Shown here piece by piece: positions 44,440-53,563 of a stretch of 64,000 bases of DNA (within the stretch, counting starts at the first letter, position 1; each line of letters opens with the position of its first letter). Made by a program: the position numbers and the translations under genes. This DNA is from Hymenobacter glacialis. Its GTDB lineage: Bacteria > Bacteroidota > Bacteroidia > Cytophagales > Hymenobacteraceae. The stretch is taken from the NCBI RefSeq assembly GCF_001816165.1, contig NZ_MDZC01000057.1, positions 62,001-126,000 of the forward strand, written 5' to 3'. The notes under the pieces were generated by a model that was not told where the DNA came from, ran no database searches, and saw only the letters and a list, made by a program, of their open reading frames with translations.

Positions 44440-45135
44440 ATGTCACACCTTCTCTTGAAAAATTGGTTTTACCTGTTCGCGCTGCTACTGCTGGCCTCCG
44501 CCTGCCGGCCAGACCAAATCGAACACCTCAAAGACTCAAAGCGCATCGGCATCGAAACGGCCAATTGGGAGGTGAAGCGCATCATGCCCAAGGACTTGCT
44601 GAAGGCCGCGCGCTGGGCCGGCGACTCCCTCACGGCCACCGCCGACACCCTGCTGCGGCAAACCATGGCGCGCGAGCTGGCCGCTGGCGGGGTGGCCCAG
44701 GCCGTTGGGTTTTGCCGCCCCGAAACCTACCGCCTGGTCGATTCGCTGGCCAGCGTGATGAAAGCCACGGCCCGGCGCGTGAGTGCGCGGCCCCGTAATG
44801 TCGCCCAGCAGGCCACGCTCACGGCCGCCGCCATGCGCACCGACACCACCCGCACCATTACCCGGGAGTCGCAGGAGGTGTTTTTCTACCAGCGGCCCAT
44901 TGTGCTGAACAACGCGCTGTGCCTGCGCTGCCACGGCAGAGTGGGCACCGACATTGCCGCCGCCGACTACGCCCTTATCAAAAAGCAATTTCCGCAGGAC
45001 CAGGCCACGGGCTACCGCCTGGGCCAGCAAATGGGCGCGTGGCAGCTCAGCCAGCGCCGCGATGGCGTGGCGGAGTTCTGGACGATGAAAACGCGCAAGA
45101 AGTGGAAAGAGCGCAAGATGCCCAAGCTGTTTTAG
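44440..45135 (+). CDS. DUF3365 lipoprotein with a c-type heme site
   Basis: 231 residues. Lipobox SAC at residue 22; DUF3365 (Tll0287-like) sensor-like domain, with one heme-binding CLRCHG (C161, C164, H165) and the conserved VNQALCLRCHG-type context (IVLNNALCLRCHG). Such domains bind heme and may sense redox or carry electrons. No kinase is fused here. ATG 44440 is chosen over 44290. Confidence 0.85.
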   Translation: MSHLLLKNWFYLFALLLLASACRPDQIEHLKDSKRIGIETANWEVKRIMPKDLLKAARWAGDSLTATADTLLRQTMARELAAGGVAQAVGFCRPETYRLVDSLASVMKATARRVSARPRNVAQQATLTAAAMRTDTTRTITRESQEVFFYQRPIVLNNALCLRCHGRVGTDIAAADYALIKKQFPQDQATGYRLGQQMGAWQLSQRRDGVAEFWTMKTRKKWKERKMPKLF

Positions 45136-45272
45136 GGCGGCGGCGGCGGCTGCCCGTTTTCCTGCGTAAGGCAGGGTAGCGGCTGGCACTTTGCCGGTGG
45201 CAATGGCCGTTGTTTTTCTGATTTAGGCAACATTCCCACCTGGGCCGGGTTTCTGGTGCCAGCATTTTCTTC

Positions 45273-46568
45273 ATGAGCTCTTCAAAACCCATTATTATCA
45301 TTGGCGCGGGCATGGCCGGCCTGGCCTGTGCCACGTGGCTGCACCGCGCCGGCCGGCCGGTGGTTGTGCTGGAAGCGGCCGACGCCGTGGGCGGCCGCGT
45401 GCGCACCGACGTCACCGCCGACGGCTTCCGGCTCGACCGGGGCTTCCAGGTGCTGCTTACCAACTACCCCGAGGCGCGGCGCATTTTCGATTACGGGGCG
45501 TTGAATCTAAAGGCATTTCGTTCCGGTGCCGTCATTCGGCTGGCCGATGGCTCTGATACCACCCTGCAAAACCCGTTGCAGCGCCCCACGGCCGCTTTTT
45601 CGGCCCTCACATCGGCCATTGGGTCGCTGCCCGACAAGCTGCGCATTCTCAGTCTGGTGCGCCACGTGCTCAAGCATACGCCCGAGGAACTGTTGGCCCG
45701 TCCCGCCACCGACACGCTCTCTTTTCTGCGGCGCTACGGCTGGAGCGAGCAGATGATTAACAACTTTTTCAGGCCGTTTTTTGGGGGCGTGTTTCTTGAC
45801 CGCAGGTTGACCACTGCCAGCAATTTCTTCGAGTTCGTGTTTCAGCAGTTCGTGACCGGCGAGGCGGCCATTCCCACGCTGGGTATGCAGCAGCTGCCCG
45901 AGCAGCTGGCCGCCCGGCTCCCTGCCGGCGCGGTGCACCTCAACAGTCCCGTGGCCGGCATCGACGGCACGCGGGTGCGCCTCACTTCCGGGCAGGTACT
46001 GGAGGGTGCGGCCGTGGTGCTGGCCACCGACGGCCTGGCCGGCCTGCGCCTGCTGGCCGGCCGCAGCGGCAACGCCGACGAGAGCCTCGCTTCCCAGGCC
46101 GGGAGCTTCCCCACGGCGGCCCGCATCACCACCTGCACGTATTTTGCCACTCCAGGCGGCCACTCGCCCGGCCGCAACGACAAGCTTCTGCGCCTGAATG
46201 CCACGCCCGGCGCCCTGGCGCACAACGTGAGCTTCCCGGCCGATGTGAGCGGGGCGTATGCACCGGCCGGCCGGGCCCTCGTTTCGGTGAGCACCCACGG
46301 CGAGCGCAGCCTCTCAGAAGCCGAGCTCACGGCCGGGGTGCACGAGGAGTTGGTGGCGTGGTTTGGCCCGGCAGCCCGGCAGTGGCAGCACTTGCGTAGC
46401 TACCGGATTCCGGCTGCCCTGCCCCTCTACCTGGCCGGCCAGCCCGCCCGGCAGCCGCTCAAGCTGACAGAGGACCTGTACCGCTGCGGCGACTGGGCCG
46501 CGTATCCCTCCCTAAATGCCGCCCTCGCCACAGGGCGCGAAGTAGCCGAAGCATTGCTGCGTAGCTAG
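45273..46568 (+). CDS. FAD-dependent amine-oxidase-like oxidoreductase
   Basis: 431 residues. N-terminal dinucleotide fold IIIIGAGMAGLACATWLHRA with E/VLEAADAVGGRVRTD, the FAD-binding pattern of flavin amine oxidases and phytoene-desaturase relatives, and a late GDWAAYPSLNAALATGREVA motif that closes the FAD site. The substrate is not predictable; related genes act on protoporphyrinogen, carotenoids or amines. Stands alone between the DUF3365 gene and the maltodextrin locus. Confidence 0.9.
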   Translation: MSSSKPIIIIGAGMAGLACATWLHRAGRPVVVLEAADAVGGRVRTDVTADGFRLDRGFQVLLTNYPEARRIFDYGALNLKAFRSGAVIRLADGSDTTLQNPLQRPTAAFSALTSAIGSLPDKLRILSLVRHVLKHTPEELLARPATDTLSFLRRYGWSEQMINNFFRPFFGGVFLDRRLTTASNFFEFVFQQFVTGEAAIPTLGMQQLPEQLAARLPAGAVHLNSPVAGIDGTRVRLTSGQVLEGAAVVLATDGLAGLRLLAGRSGNADESLASQAGSFPTAARITTCTYFATPGGHSPGRNDKLLRLNATPGALAHNVSFPADVSGAYAPAGRALVSVSTHGERSLSEAELTAGVHEELVAWFGPAARQWQHLRSYRIPAALPLYLAGQPARQPLKLTEDLYRCGDWAAYPSLNAALATGREVAEALLRS

Positions 46569-46605
46569 CGAAGCTCGACCATGACAAGGCACTATGCAGG
46601 TGCGC

Positions 46606-48237
46606 CTACACTTCGGGATTGGCCTGGCCCAGGGTATTATACCCCAGCGTCACGGCGGGTTCCTGCAGGGGCAGGCGGTTGTCATCGTCCACGTCTTTCA
46701 CGCGTAGTGTGAGCAGGCCGGCCAGCACCATGGAAGCGCCGCCCAAGGCAATGGTGTGCAGGGTATTGCCCTGGAAAAAATGCATGGTGAAATAGCCCAG
46801 GATGGTGGCCGCCACAATCTGCGGAATCACAATGAAGAAGTTGAACACGCCCATGTAGTAGCCCATGCGGTTGGCGGGCAGCGAGCCGGCCAGAATGGCG
46901 TAGGGCATGGACAGGATGCTGGCCCAGGCAATGCCCACCATGGCCATCGACACGATGATGAAGTCAGGGTTGGTGATGAGCTGGAGGGAGAGCAGGCCCA
47001 GGCCGCCAATGAGCAGGCAGAGCATGTGGGTTTTGCGCCGGCTGGTGCGCGCGGCAATCATCGGAATGAGGAAGGCAAACAGCGCGGCCACGCCGTTGCG
47101 CACCGACGACGTGAGGCTGAGCCAGTCGGCGCCGTCGTTGAACTCCTGCTTCACGCGCTGCAGCGTGGCCTGCTCGGCGGGCGTGGGGCTGCCGTTGGTA
47201 GCGTAGTAGTTGGCGAGGTTGACGGTGAGAATTTTGTTGGGGTTTTCGGACTGAAACTGCTTGATTTCCTGGGTGTCCTGTTGCAGCGACTTCAGCTCTT
47301 TCTGCTCTTTCTCGGTGGCTGGCTGCTGGGCGCGATTGTCAATGAAGCCACTTATTTTGGTGAAGAAGGCCGTGTCGACCTTCATGTTGTAGATGTTGCT
47401 GGTGACGGCGTTGGTGGAATAAATCCACATTGAAAACAGCGCAAACCACGTGAAAAACTGCACCAGTGCCAGCTGGCGCATGGCGGTGGGCATGGAGAAA
47501 ATGCCCATAAAAGACTCCTTAATGCCCTGCCCAATGCTCACCTCCGCGTTTTCACGCCGAAACTCCTCCATGTTTTCGGGTGGGGTTTCGGTGCTGGTAA
47601 ACACGGTGTACATCACGGCCAGCAGGAAGGCGCCGGCGCCGAAATAGAACGACCACTTCACCGAAGGCGGGATTTCGCCGCTGGCGGCGGTATTGCTCAG
47701 GTGAAACCAGTTGGTAAACACCCACGGCAGCAGCGCCGCAATCACCGAGCCCACCCCAATGAAAAAGCTCTGCATGGCAAAGCCGGTCGTGCGCTGCTCG
47801 CTGGATAGCTTGTCGCCCACAAACGCCCGGAAGGGCTCCATGCTGATGTTGATGCTGGCGTCGAGAATCCAGAGCATGCTGCCGGCCATCCACAGCACCG
47901 ACGAATTGGGCATGATGATGAGCGCCAGGGTGGCGAGCACGGCCCCAATGAGGAAATACGGCCGCCGCCGCCCCCAGTACGGGTGCCAGGTGCGGTCCGA
48001 AAAATAGCCGATGATGGGCTGCACCACCAGGCCCGTGAGCGGGGCGGCAATCCAGAGAATGGGAATGTCGTCCTTGTTGGCCCCCAGGGTTTCAAAAATG
48101 CGGCTTATGTTGTTGTTCTGCAGCTCAAAGCCGAATTGAATGCCCATGAACCCGAAGCTCATGTTCCAGATTTGCCAGAAGCTGAGGCGGGGTTTCTGCT
48201 GGGTGCTGGCCGAGGAAACGGCGGTGGATGCAGCCAT
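46606..48237 (-). CDS. MFS sugar transporter, SLC45-like
   Basis: 543 residues and about 12 membrane helices. The loop after TM2 is SDRTWHPYWGRRRPYF, the signature of SLC45/GPH-type sucrose and maltose proton symporters. A long soluble segment (about 290-370) sits between the two halves. The neighbouring amylases suggest maltose or maltodextrin uptake. Last gene of a minus-strand series. Confidence 0.88.
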   Translation of the reverse strand: MAASTAVSSASTQQKPRLSFWQIWNMSFGFMGIQFGFELQNNNISRIFETLGANKDDIPILWIAAPLTGLVVQPIIGYFSDRTWHPYWGRRRPYFLIGAVLATLALIIMPNSSVLWMAGSMLWILDASINISMEPFRAFVGDKLSSEQRTTGFAMQSFFIGVGSVIAALLPWVFTNWFHLSNTAASGEIPPSVKWSFYFGAGAFLLAVMYTVFTSTETPPENMEEFRRENAEVSIGQGIKESFMGIFSMPTAMRQLALVQFFTWFALFSMWIYSTNAVTSNIYNMKVDTAFFTKISGFIDNRAQQPATEKEQKELKSLQQDTQEIKQFQSENPNKILTVNLANYYATNGSPTPAEQATLQRVKQEFNDGADWLSLTSSVRNGVAALFAFLIPMIAARTSRRKTHMLCLLIGGLGLLSLQLITNPDFIIVSMAMVGIAWASILSMPYAILAGSLPANRMGYYMGVFNFFIVIPQIVAATILGYFTMHFFQGNTLHTIALGGASMVLAGLLTLRVKDVDDDNRLPLQEPAVTLGYNTLGQANPEV

Positions 48238-48257
48238 TTAAGAGAAAAAGGAAAAGG

Positions 48258-48301
48258 TGAAGGCCGCGCGGCCCCGGAATATGGGGGCAGCACGGCCTTC
48301 A
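48258..48301 (-). terminator. Hairpin after the amylase gene
   Basis: TGAAGGCCG (48258-48266) pairs with CGGCCTTCA (48293-48301), between the amylase and transporter genes. Confidence 0.5.
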
Positions 48302-48334
48302 AACTTACTAATTTCGGACCGGACTCCGGTAACG

Positions 48335-50155
48335 CTACCGGGGCTTAATCTCGAAAATATAGGCCGAATTCGGTTCCAGGGTCAGGTTGAGCGCATTGCG
48401 TGGCTCGCCGCTGTTTAGCAGGTCGGTGTAGGTGTAAACCCGGGACGCGCTCAGACCCATGGCCCGCATGGCCGCGGCCGGTATGGTGATGACGGGCCGG
48501 TAGGTTTTGTCGGCGCTGAAGTTGACCACCACCAGCACCTGCTGGGCCGCGGTGTGGCGCAGGTAGGCGTAGAGGTGGCGCTGGTTGTACTCCTTGCCCA
48601 GGTTGTTGGCGTCCTGCAGCTCGTAGAACCGGCCCTTGCGAATGGCCTCGCTGCTGCCGGCCACGTTCAGCAGGCGCGTGTAGAAGTCGCGCAGGTCCTT
48701 TTGCTCCGGGCTGAGCCTGGCCCCGTCAAATTTGCCCTGGTTCAGCCACTTCTGGTGCTCGGGCACGCCCCAGTAGTCGAAAATGGTGGTGCGGCCGTCT
48801 GCGCCGCTGAAGCCTTCGGCCCCGTTGGCGGGCTCGCCCACTTCCTGGCCCGAATACAGCATCACGGGGCCGCTGGCCAGGGTGGCCGTCACGGTCATGG
48901 CCGGAATGGCGCGGCGCGGGTCGGTGGCAAAGTCCTTGGAAGCAATGCGCTGCTCGTCGTGGTTCTCCAGGAAGCGCAGCATTTTCGAGGAAAAGCCGTT
49001 GCTCTCCTCTTTCCAGACCTTGGTGATGTCCTCGGTGGTGCCCTGCTGCTGCATCAGCTTCTTCAGGTTGTCGTAGAGGCCCACTTTGTCGTAGAGGAAG
49101 TCGAATTCGCCCTTGGTGAGGTAGGCGTTGTATTCCTTAGGATTGTAGGCTTCGGCAATGAAAATAATGTCGGGATTAACCTTTTTCACCTCCGGAATCA
49201 CGTAGGCCCAGAACTCCAGCGGCACCATCTCGGCCATGTCGCAGCGGAAACCGTCCACGTTTTTGCCGGCCCAGTACACCAGGATGTCGCGCATCTTTTT
49301 CCAGGTGTCGGGCACGGGCGCAAAGGCGGTTTTACGGCCGTTCTGGTAGTCCACGCCGTAGTTCAGCTTCACGGTTTCAAACCAGTCGTTGATGCTGGGC
49401 GCGGCCGAAAACACGTCGTTGCCGGTGGCTTTGGCGGGTACTTCAAAGAACTTGCCGTCCTCGCGCGGGCCTTTCAGCGGGCCCAGCGGGTTGTAGCCGG
49501 CGGGTACCGTAAAGCTTTTGCCGGGCAGGTAGTAGAAGTTGTTGTTCGGCGCGAAGGCCTTGGTTTTATCATCCAGAGTGCCCAGGTCCACCACGCCCAG
49601 CGGCTTGGCATCGGACCGGTAGGAGCGGGCCACGTGGTTCGGAATAAAGTCCATGAGCACCTTCAGTCCTTTTGCGTGGGTGCGCTTGATGAGGGCCTCG
49701 TACTCCGACATGCGGTTTTTTACCACCACGGCCAGGTCCGGTGCCACGTCGTAGTAGTCCCGAATGGCGTATGGCGAGCCCGCGCGGCCTTTCACCACGT
49801 CGGCGTCGTCGGCCGGAATGCCCTGGCTGGAGTAGTCCGTCATGGTGGCGTGCTCAATCACGCCGGTGTACCACACGTGGCTCACGCCCATCTTCTTGAT
49901 TTCGTCGAGGGCCTTTTGGGTAATGTCGTTGAACTTGCCGCAGCCGTTTTCGGAAATCGAGCCGTAGGGCTTGTTGAGGGCCACTTTGTTGCCAAACAGG
50001 CGGGGCATCAACTGATATATAATCAGCTTGTTATCCTTCGGGACTTCGGTAGTTGTGTTGGGGTCGGTAGCAGTCTGAGCCACGGCAGTAGTTGCAGGCA
50101 AAAGGTAAGACGCCAGCACGAGGGTTCCGGCAGCAATGAAGAGATGTGTACGCAT
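48335..50155 (-). CDS. Secreted GH13 alpha-amylase
   Basis: 606 residues with a signal peptide (ATTAVAQ). GH13 motifs: region I DFIPNHVAR, region II GFRCDMAEM (catalytic nucleophile D), region III FIAEAYN (acid/base E), region IV FLENHDEQRIAS (third Asp). The C-terminal beta domain ends in LTLEPNSAYIFEIKPR. It hydrolyses alpha-1,4-glucans, probably in the periplasm or outside. Neighbours: SDR upstream, MFS transporter downstream. Confidence 0.92.
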   Translation of the reverse strand: MRTHLFIAAGTLVLASYLLPATTAVAQTATDPNTTTEVPKDNKLIIYQLMPRLFGNKVALNKPYGSISENGCGKFNDITQKALDEIKKMGVSHVWYTGVIEHATMTDYSSQGIPADDADVVKGRAGSPYAIRDYYDVAPDLAVVVKNRMSEYEALIKRTHAKGLKVLMDFIPNHVARSYRSDAKPLGVVDLGTLDDKTKAFAPNNNFYYLPGKSFTVPAGYNPLGPLKGPREDGKFFEVPAKATGNDVFSAAPSINDWFETVKLNYGVDYQNGRKTAFAPVPDTWKKMRDILVYWAGKNVDGFRCDMAEMVPLEFWAYVIPEVKKVNPDIIFIAEAYNPKEYNAYLTKGEFDFLYDKVGLYDNLKKLMQQQGTTEDITKVWKEESNGFSSKMLRFLENHDEQRIASKDFATDPRRAIPAMTVTATLASGPVMLYSGQEVGEPANGAEGFSGADGRTTIFDYWGVPEHQKWLNQGKFDGARLSPEQKDLRDFYTRLLNVAGSSEAIRKGRFYELQDANNLGKEYNQRHLYAYLRHTAAQQVLVVVNFSADKTYRPVITIPAAAMRAMGLSASRVYTYTDLLNSGEPRNALNLTLEPNSAYIFEIKPR

Positions 50156-50258
50156 AAGGGCCGTAAGATAACGGGTTTGTCCCTTGGTAAAGCACCAATA
50201 ACCCGGAATTGTGGCCGGGCAAGGGCTTGGTTATGGCCAGCTTCGCCCGGCAATAGTG

Positions 50259-50966
50259 CTACCACTCCTGCGTGAGGGGGTGCAGCATGAGCTCATCTAT
50301 TACCACGTGGGACGGGGCCTCAAGCACGTAGCGTACGGCCTGGGCCACGTCGGAAGGGCGCAGGTGGGTCTTTTCGGCCTCCGGGCTGCCCGGGGTGGTG
50401 TCGTTGAAATACGTGTCGACCAGGCCCGGGTAAATGGTGCTCACTTTCACGCCGTGCGGGCGCACTTCTTTGCGCAGGCTGGCCAGCACGGCGTCCTGAG
50501 CAAATTTGCTGGCGCCGTAAGCCGTGCCGTGGGCAAACGTGCGCTTGGCCACGTCGGAAGTAATGCCCACGATGTGGCCTTTTTTCTGGGCTTTGAAGTG
50601 GGGCACCACCGCCTTGCACATGAGAAAGGTGCCCTTTACGTTGGTGTCGAAGATGCGGTCCCACTCCGAGGCGGTGAAGTGTTCCAGCTCATTGAACGAG
50701 CCTACGCCGGCGTTGCACACCAGAATGTCGAGCCGGCCGTAGTGCAGCAGCGTGCTTTCCACCACCTGCTGCGCGTCAGTTTCCAGGGATACGTCGGCTA
50801 TCAGGCTCAGCCCTTTGGTCTTGTGGGTGAGCTCGGTTAGTTCTTCTTCGCTGCGGGCCACGGCCACCACTTTGGCGCCTTGCAGGGCCAGGAGCAGGGC
50901 CACGGCCCGGCCAATGCCGCGGCTGGCGCCGGTTACGATGGCAACGTGGTCGGTGAGGTCGGTCAT
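50259..50966 (-). CDS. Short-chain dehydrogenase/reductase
   Basis: 235 residues, classical SDR. NAD(P)-binding TGASRGIG (13-20) with the VARSEEE stretch after beta2 (likely NADPH), NAG in LVCNAGVGS, catalytic S/Y/K in GITSDVAK ... YGASKFAQ. The substrate is unknown. Its place in a glucan operon may be accidental. Confidence 0.92.
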   Translation of the reverse strand: MTDLTDHVAIVTGASRGIGRAVALLLALQGAKVVAVARSEEELTELTHKTKGLSLIADVSLETDAQQVVESTLLHYGRLDILVCNAGVGSFNELEHFTASEWDRIFDTNVKGTFLMCKAVVPHFKAQKKGHIVGITSDVAKRTFAHGTAYGASKFAQDAVLASLRKEVRPHGVKVSTIYPGLVDTYFNDTTPGSPEAEKTHLRPSDVAQAVRYVLEAPSHVVIDELMLHPLTQEW

Positions 50967-50978
50967 TCGTTCAGGTTT

Positions 50979-51449
50979 TTTTAGCCCGCAGAGGGCGCAG
51001 AGGGTTGCGCGGAAGTCGCAGAGGGTTCTTCTAAGCCGTTTACTTTTCGGAAAATACCGTTTTTGATGTATGGTACATTGAAGTTGATGAGAAGGCCTAG
51101 CTTGTGGCCCGAAAGCTTCAGGTACGTGAGCAATTGCATGTGATGTACTTCGAGCAGAACCTCAACGGACTTTAACTCAACCACTACTTTTTGCTCTACC
51201 ACTAAGTCCATACGAAAGCCATTTTCCAGTGTCAGGCCGTCGTACACTACGGGTAGCGCCACCTGTGTCTGCACCTGTAGCCCCAGTTTGCGCAGTTCAT
51301 GGCACAGCAAGGTTTCATACACCGATTCCAGCAGCCCCGGTCCCAAAGCCACATGAATGGTGTAGGCCGCTTTCCTCACTAGGAAAGAAATATCGTTCTC
51401 GTGCTTCTGCGTCATCTGCGTAAACCTCTGCGCCCTCTGCGGGCTAAAA
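50979..51449. mobile_element. 471-bp unit with 25-bp perfect terminal inverted repeats around a GxxExxY gene
   Basis: The left end 50979-51003 and right end 51425-51449 are perfect inverse complements over 25 bp (outer TTTTAGCCCGCAGAG, inner GGCGCAGAGG). The ends are themselves built of CGCAGAGG-like subrepeats and extend imperfectly inwards (51004-51027 and 51400-51424). The only gene inside is GxxExxY; its stop codon is in the left end. No target-site duplication was seen. Calling it a mobile or domesticated element is inference. Confidence 0.6.
50981..51415 (-). CDS. GxxExxY protein
   Basis: 144 residues. The family signature is GPGLLESVYETLLCHELRK (G..ES.Y), followed by the PD-(D/E)xK-like core: FRMDLVVEQKVVVELKSVEV and LLTYLKLSGHKLGLLINFN. 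Such proteins are predicted nuclease-fold proteins of unknown role. ATG 51415 (MTQKHENDISF) is chosen; an in-frame TTG at 51454 would add residues encoded by the inverted repeat. The last dozen residues (SATSAQPSAPSAG) are encoded by the left inverted repeat. Confidence 0.85.
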   Translation of the reverse strand: MTQKHENDISFLVRKAAYTIHVALGPGLLESVYETLLCHELRKLGLQVQTQVALPVVYDGLTLENGFRMDLVVEQKVVVELKSVEVLLEVHHMQLLTYLKLSGHKLGLLINFNVPYIKNGIFRKVNGLEEPSATSAQPSAPSAG

Positions 51450-51462
51450 TCCAAAAGAACAA

Positions 51463-53358
51463 TTATTTCCGCAATTCCACCACCCAGGCCGTCCGCCCCG
51501 GAATCTTCAGCTTCCGAAGGTCCGCAAGGGCCGCACCCGAAGTCACCTCCACGCCCGAGGTGAAGCCGTTCAGCCGCTCCGCAAACCGCGTCAGGTCCAC
51601 TGCTTTCTCGTCTTTGCCCGAGTTCATCATCACCATCACCGTACCGGCGTCGGAGTACCGGAAGTAGGTGTACACCCCCGCATCCGGAATAAACTGCATG
51701 AGCTTGCCGCTGTGCAGCACGGGGTGCGTGCGGCGGTAGGTGGCCAGGGTGCTCACGTAGCGAAAAGCCTCCTGCTCCTGGGCGTTGCGGCCGGCGGCCA
51801 CAAACAGGTTTTTCTTATCGCCGGGCCAGCCGCCGGGGAAGTCCTCGCGCACCTTGCCGTCGGGGTCGCTGAAGTTCTTCATCAGCACCTCGGTGCCGTA
51901 GTAGAGCTGTGGAATGCCGCGGCACGTCAGCAACCAGGCCAGGCCCATCTTGTATTTCTGGAAATCTTCGCCGATTACCGAATAGTAGCGGCTCAGGTCG
52001 TGGTTGTCGAGAAACAGCACGTTGCGCATGGGGTCCTGGTACATCCAGTCGGCCTGCAGCGTGTAGTAGAGCTTGTTGATGCCTTCGGTCCAGCCCGCGT
52101 CCTTGGTCAGGGCCTCGTTGAGGGCGTAGTAGAGCTGGAAATCCGTGACGCCGGGCAGGTTGGACTTGAAGCCCTGTACCTCCGGGAAAATGTTCTGCGC
52201 AAAGTAGGCCTGCTGGGCCGTGCCCTGCACCCACGTTTCACCAAACATGCCCAGCCTGGGGTACTCCGCCTGAATGGCCGCGCCCCACTGCATCAAAAAG
52301 TTGCGCTCCGAATATGCATACGTATCAATGCGGTAGCCGTCGAGCCCCGTGTTCTCCACCCACCACAGGAAGTTCTGAATGAGGTACGTGGCCACCAGCG
52401 GGTTGCTCTGGTTCAGGTCGGGCATGTGCAGGTCAAACCATCCGTCGCCGAACAGCTTCCGGTCCTGCGTGGCGGCGTAGGGGTCGTTGAAGGCCGCGTC
52501 GCGGAAGTTGCTGCGCGTGTAGCCCGGCCACTGGTGGAACCAGTCCCGGGCCGGCCGGTCCCGAAACAGGTAGTTCTGCGAGCCCATGTGGTTGAGCACC
52601 ACGTCGTGAACCACTTTCAGGCCCTTGGCATGAGCATTCTTCACAAAGCCCACGTACTCGGCATTGGTCCCGTAGCGCGGGTCCACGGCGTAGTAGTCGG
52701 TGAGGGCGTAGCCGTGGTAGCTGGCTTTGGGCTGGTTGTTTTCCACCACCGGCGTGGGCCAGATGGCCGTCACGCCCAGCTCTTTGAGGTAGTCAAAATG
52801 CTGCTCAATGCCCTTAAGGTCGCCGCCGTGGCGGGCGTACATCGAGTCGCGGGCCACATGTCCCACAAAAGTGCCCTTCACCACGTCATTCTTCGGGTCG
52901 CCGTTGGCAAACCGGTCGGGCATGAGCAGGTACACGAAGTCGGCGCTGGTCACGCCCTGGGTGCGGTTGGGGTCGGTGTTGCGGGCCCGTAGCTCGTACT
53001 CGTATTTCGCCTTTTTACCTCCCTGAAACTGCAGGGTGAGCTTGCCCGGCTTGGCCGTAGGGGCAATGGTCAGGTTCACCAGCAGGTAGTTGGGGCTTTC
53101 CATCTTCTGCACGCCGTCCAGCGTCACGCCATCGTAGTTCAGCGTTACGGTGCTGCTCCCAATGCCCGGGCCGTGCACCAGCAGCTGCAGCTTGGGGTTT
53201 TTCATGCCCACCCACCAAAAGGTGGGGTCGATGCGGCTGATGGCGGCAGGCTTTGCCACGGCCTCGGCGGCGGTGGGCGGCGCGGCGTCGGCCGTGGTGG
53301 CCACGCCCGGGGCGAACAGGGTACCCGCCAGCAGCGGCAAAAAACGGAGAATTTTCAT
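51463..53358 (-). CDS. GH13 cyclomaltodextrinase/neopullulanase-like amylase
   Basis: 631 residues. Signal peptide (MKILRFLPLLAGTLFAPG); N-terminal cyclomaltodextrinase-type beta domain (RIDPTFWWVGMKNPKLQLLV); catalytic barrel with VVHDVVLNHMG, GLDGYRIDTYAYS (nucleophile D), MFGETWVQG (acid/base E), LFLDNHDLSRYYS; C-terminal beta domain. Resembles SusA-type periplasmic neopullulanases, which cut maltodextrins. ATG 53358 fits the signal peptide; the frame is open to 53460. Confidence 0.92.
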   Translation of the reverse strand: MKILRFLPLLAGTLFAPGVATTADAAPPTAAEAVAKPAAISRIDPTFWWVGMKNPKLQLLVHGPGIGSSTVTLNYDGVTLDGVQKMESPNYLLVNLTIAPTAKPGKLTLQFQGGKKAKYEYELRARNTDPNRTQGVTSADFVYLLMPDRFANGDPKNDVVKGTFVGHVARDSMYARHGGDLKGIEQHFDYLKELGVTAIWPTPVVENNQPKASYHGYALTDYYAVDPRYGTNAEYVGFVKNAHAKGLKVVHDVVLNHMGSQNYLFRDRPARDWFHQWPGYTRSNFRDAAFNDPYAATQDRKLFGDGWFDLHMPDLNQSNPLVATYLIQNFLWWVENTGLDGYRIDTYAYSERNFLMQWGAAIQAEYPRLGMFGETWVQGTAQQAYFAQNIFPEVQGFKSNLPGVTDFQLYYALNEALTKDAGWTEGINKLYYTLQADWMYQDPMRNVLFLDNHDLSRYYSVIGEDFQKYKMGLAWLLTCRGIPQLYYGTEVLMKNFSDPDGKVREDFPGGWPGDKKNLFVAAGRNAQEQEAFRYVSTLATYRRTHPVLHSGKLMQFIPDAGVYTYFRYSDAGTVMVMMNSGKDEKAVDLTRFAERLNGFTSGVEVTSGAALADLRKLKIPGRTAWVVELRK

Positions 53359-53471
53359 AGGTAAGCGAAGCAACGTGGGCAAAGAACCGGCAAGGTACCC
53401 TTGCTTCATGTGGCATCCAATATCCCGCGCGTGGCTTCGGCGCACCGCCCATATGGCCATTCCCCAACTGC

Positions 53472-53505
53472 AAAAAGCCCCGCTACTTACGCAGCGGGGC
53501 TTTTT
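53472..53505 (-). terminator. Terminator of the endonuclease gene
   Basis: AAAAAGCCCCGCT (53472-53484) pairs with AGCGGGGCTTTTT (53493-53505). It lies between the nuclease gene and the GH13 gene on the same strand. Confidence 0.85.
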
Positions 53506-53563
53506 CTAAAAATAAAATGGGGCGCAAGGCCAGCCAGCCTTTACTGCAGGTAGGCCAGGCACC

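Noticed and set aside
48554..50275. 573-codon open frame on the plus strand
   Set aside because: Exactly antisense to the GH13 amylase gene; the protein is rich in Val, Gly, His and Arg without any domain, the usual shadow of GC-rich coding DNA.
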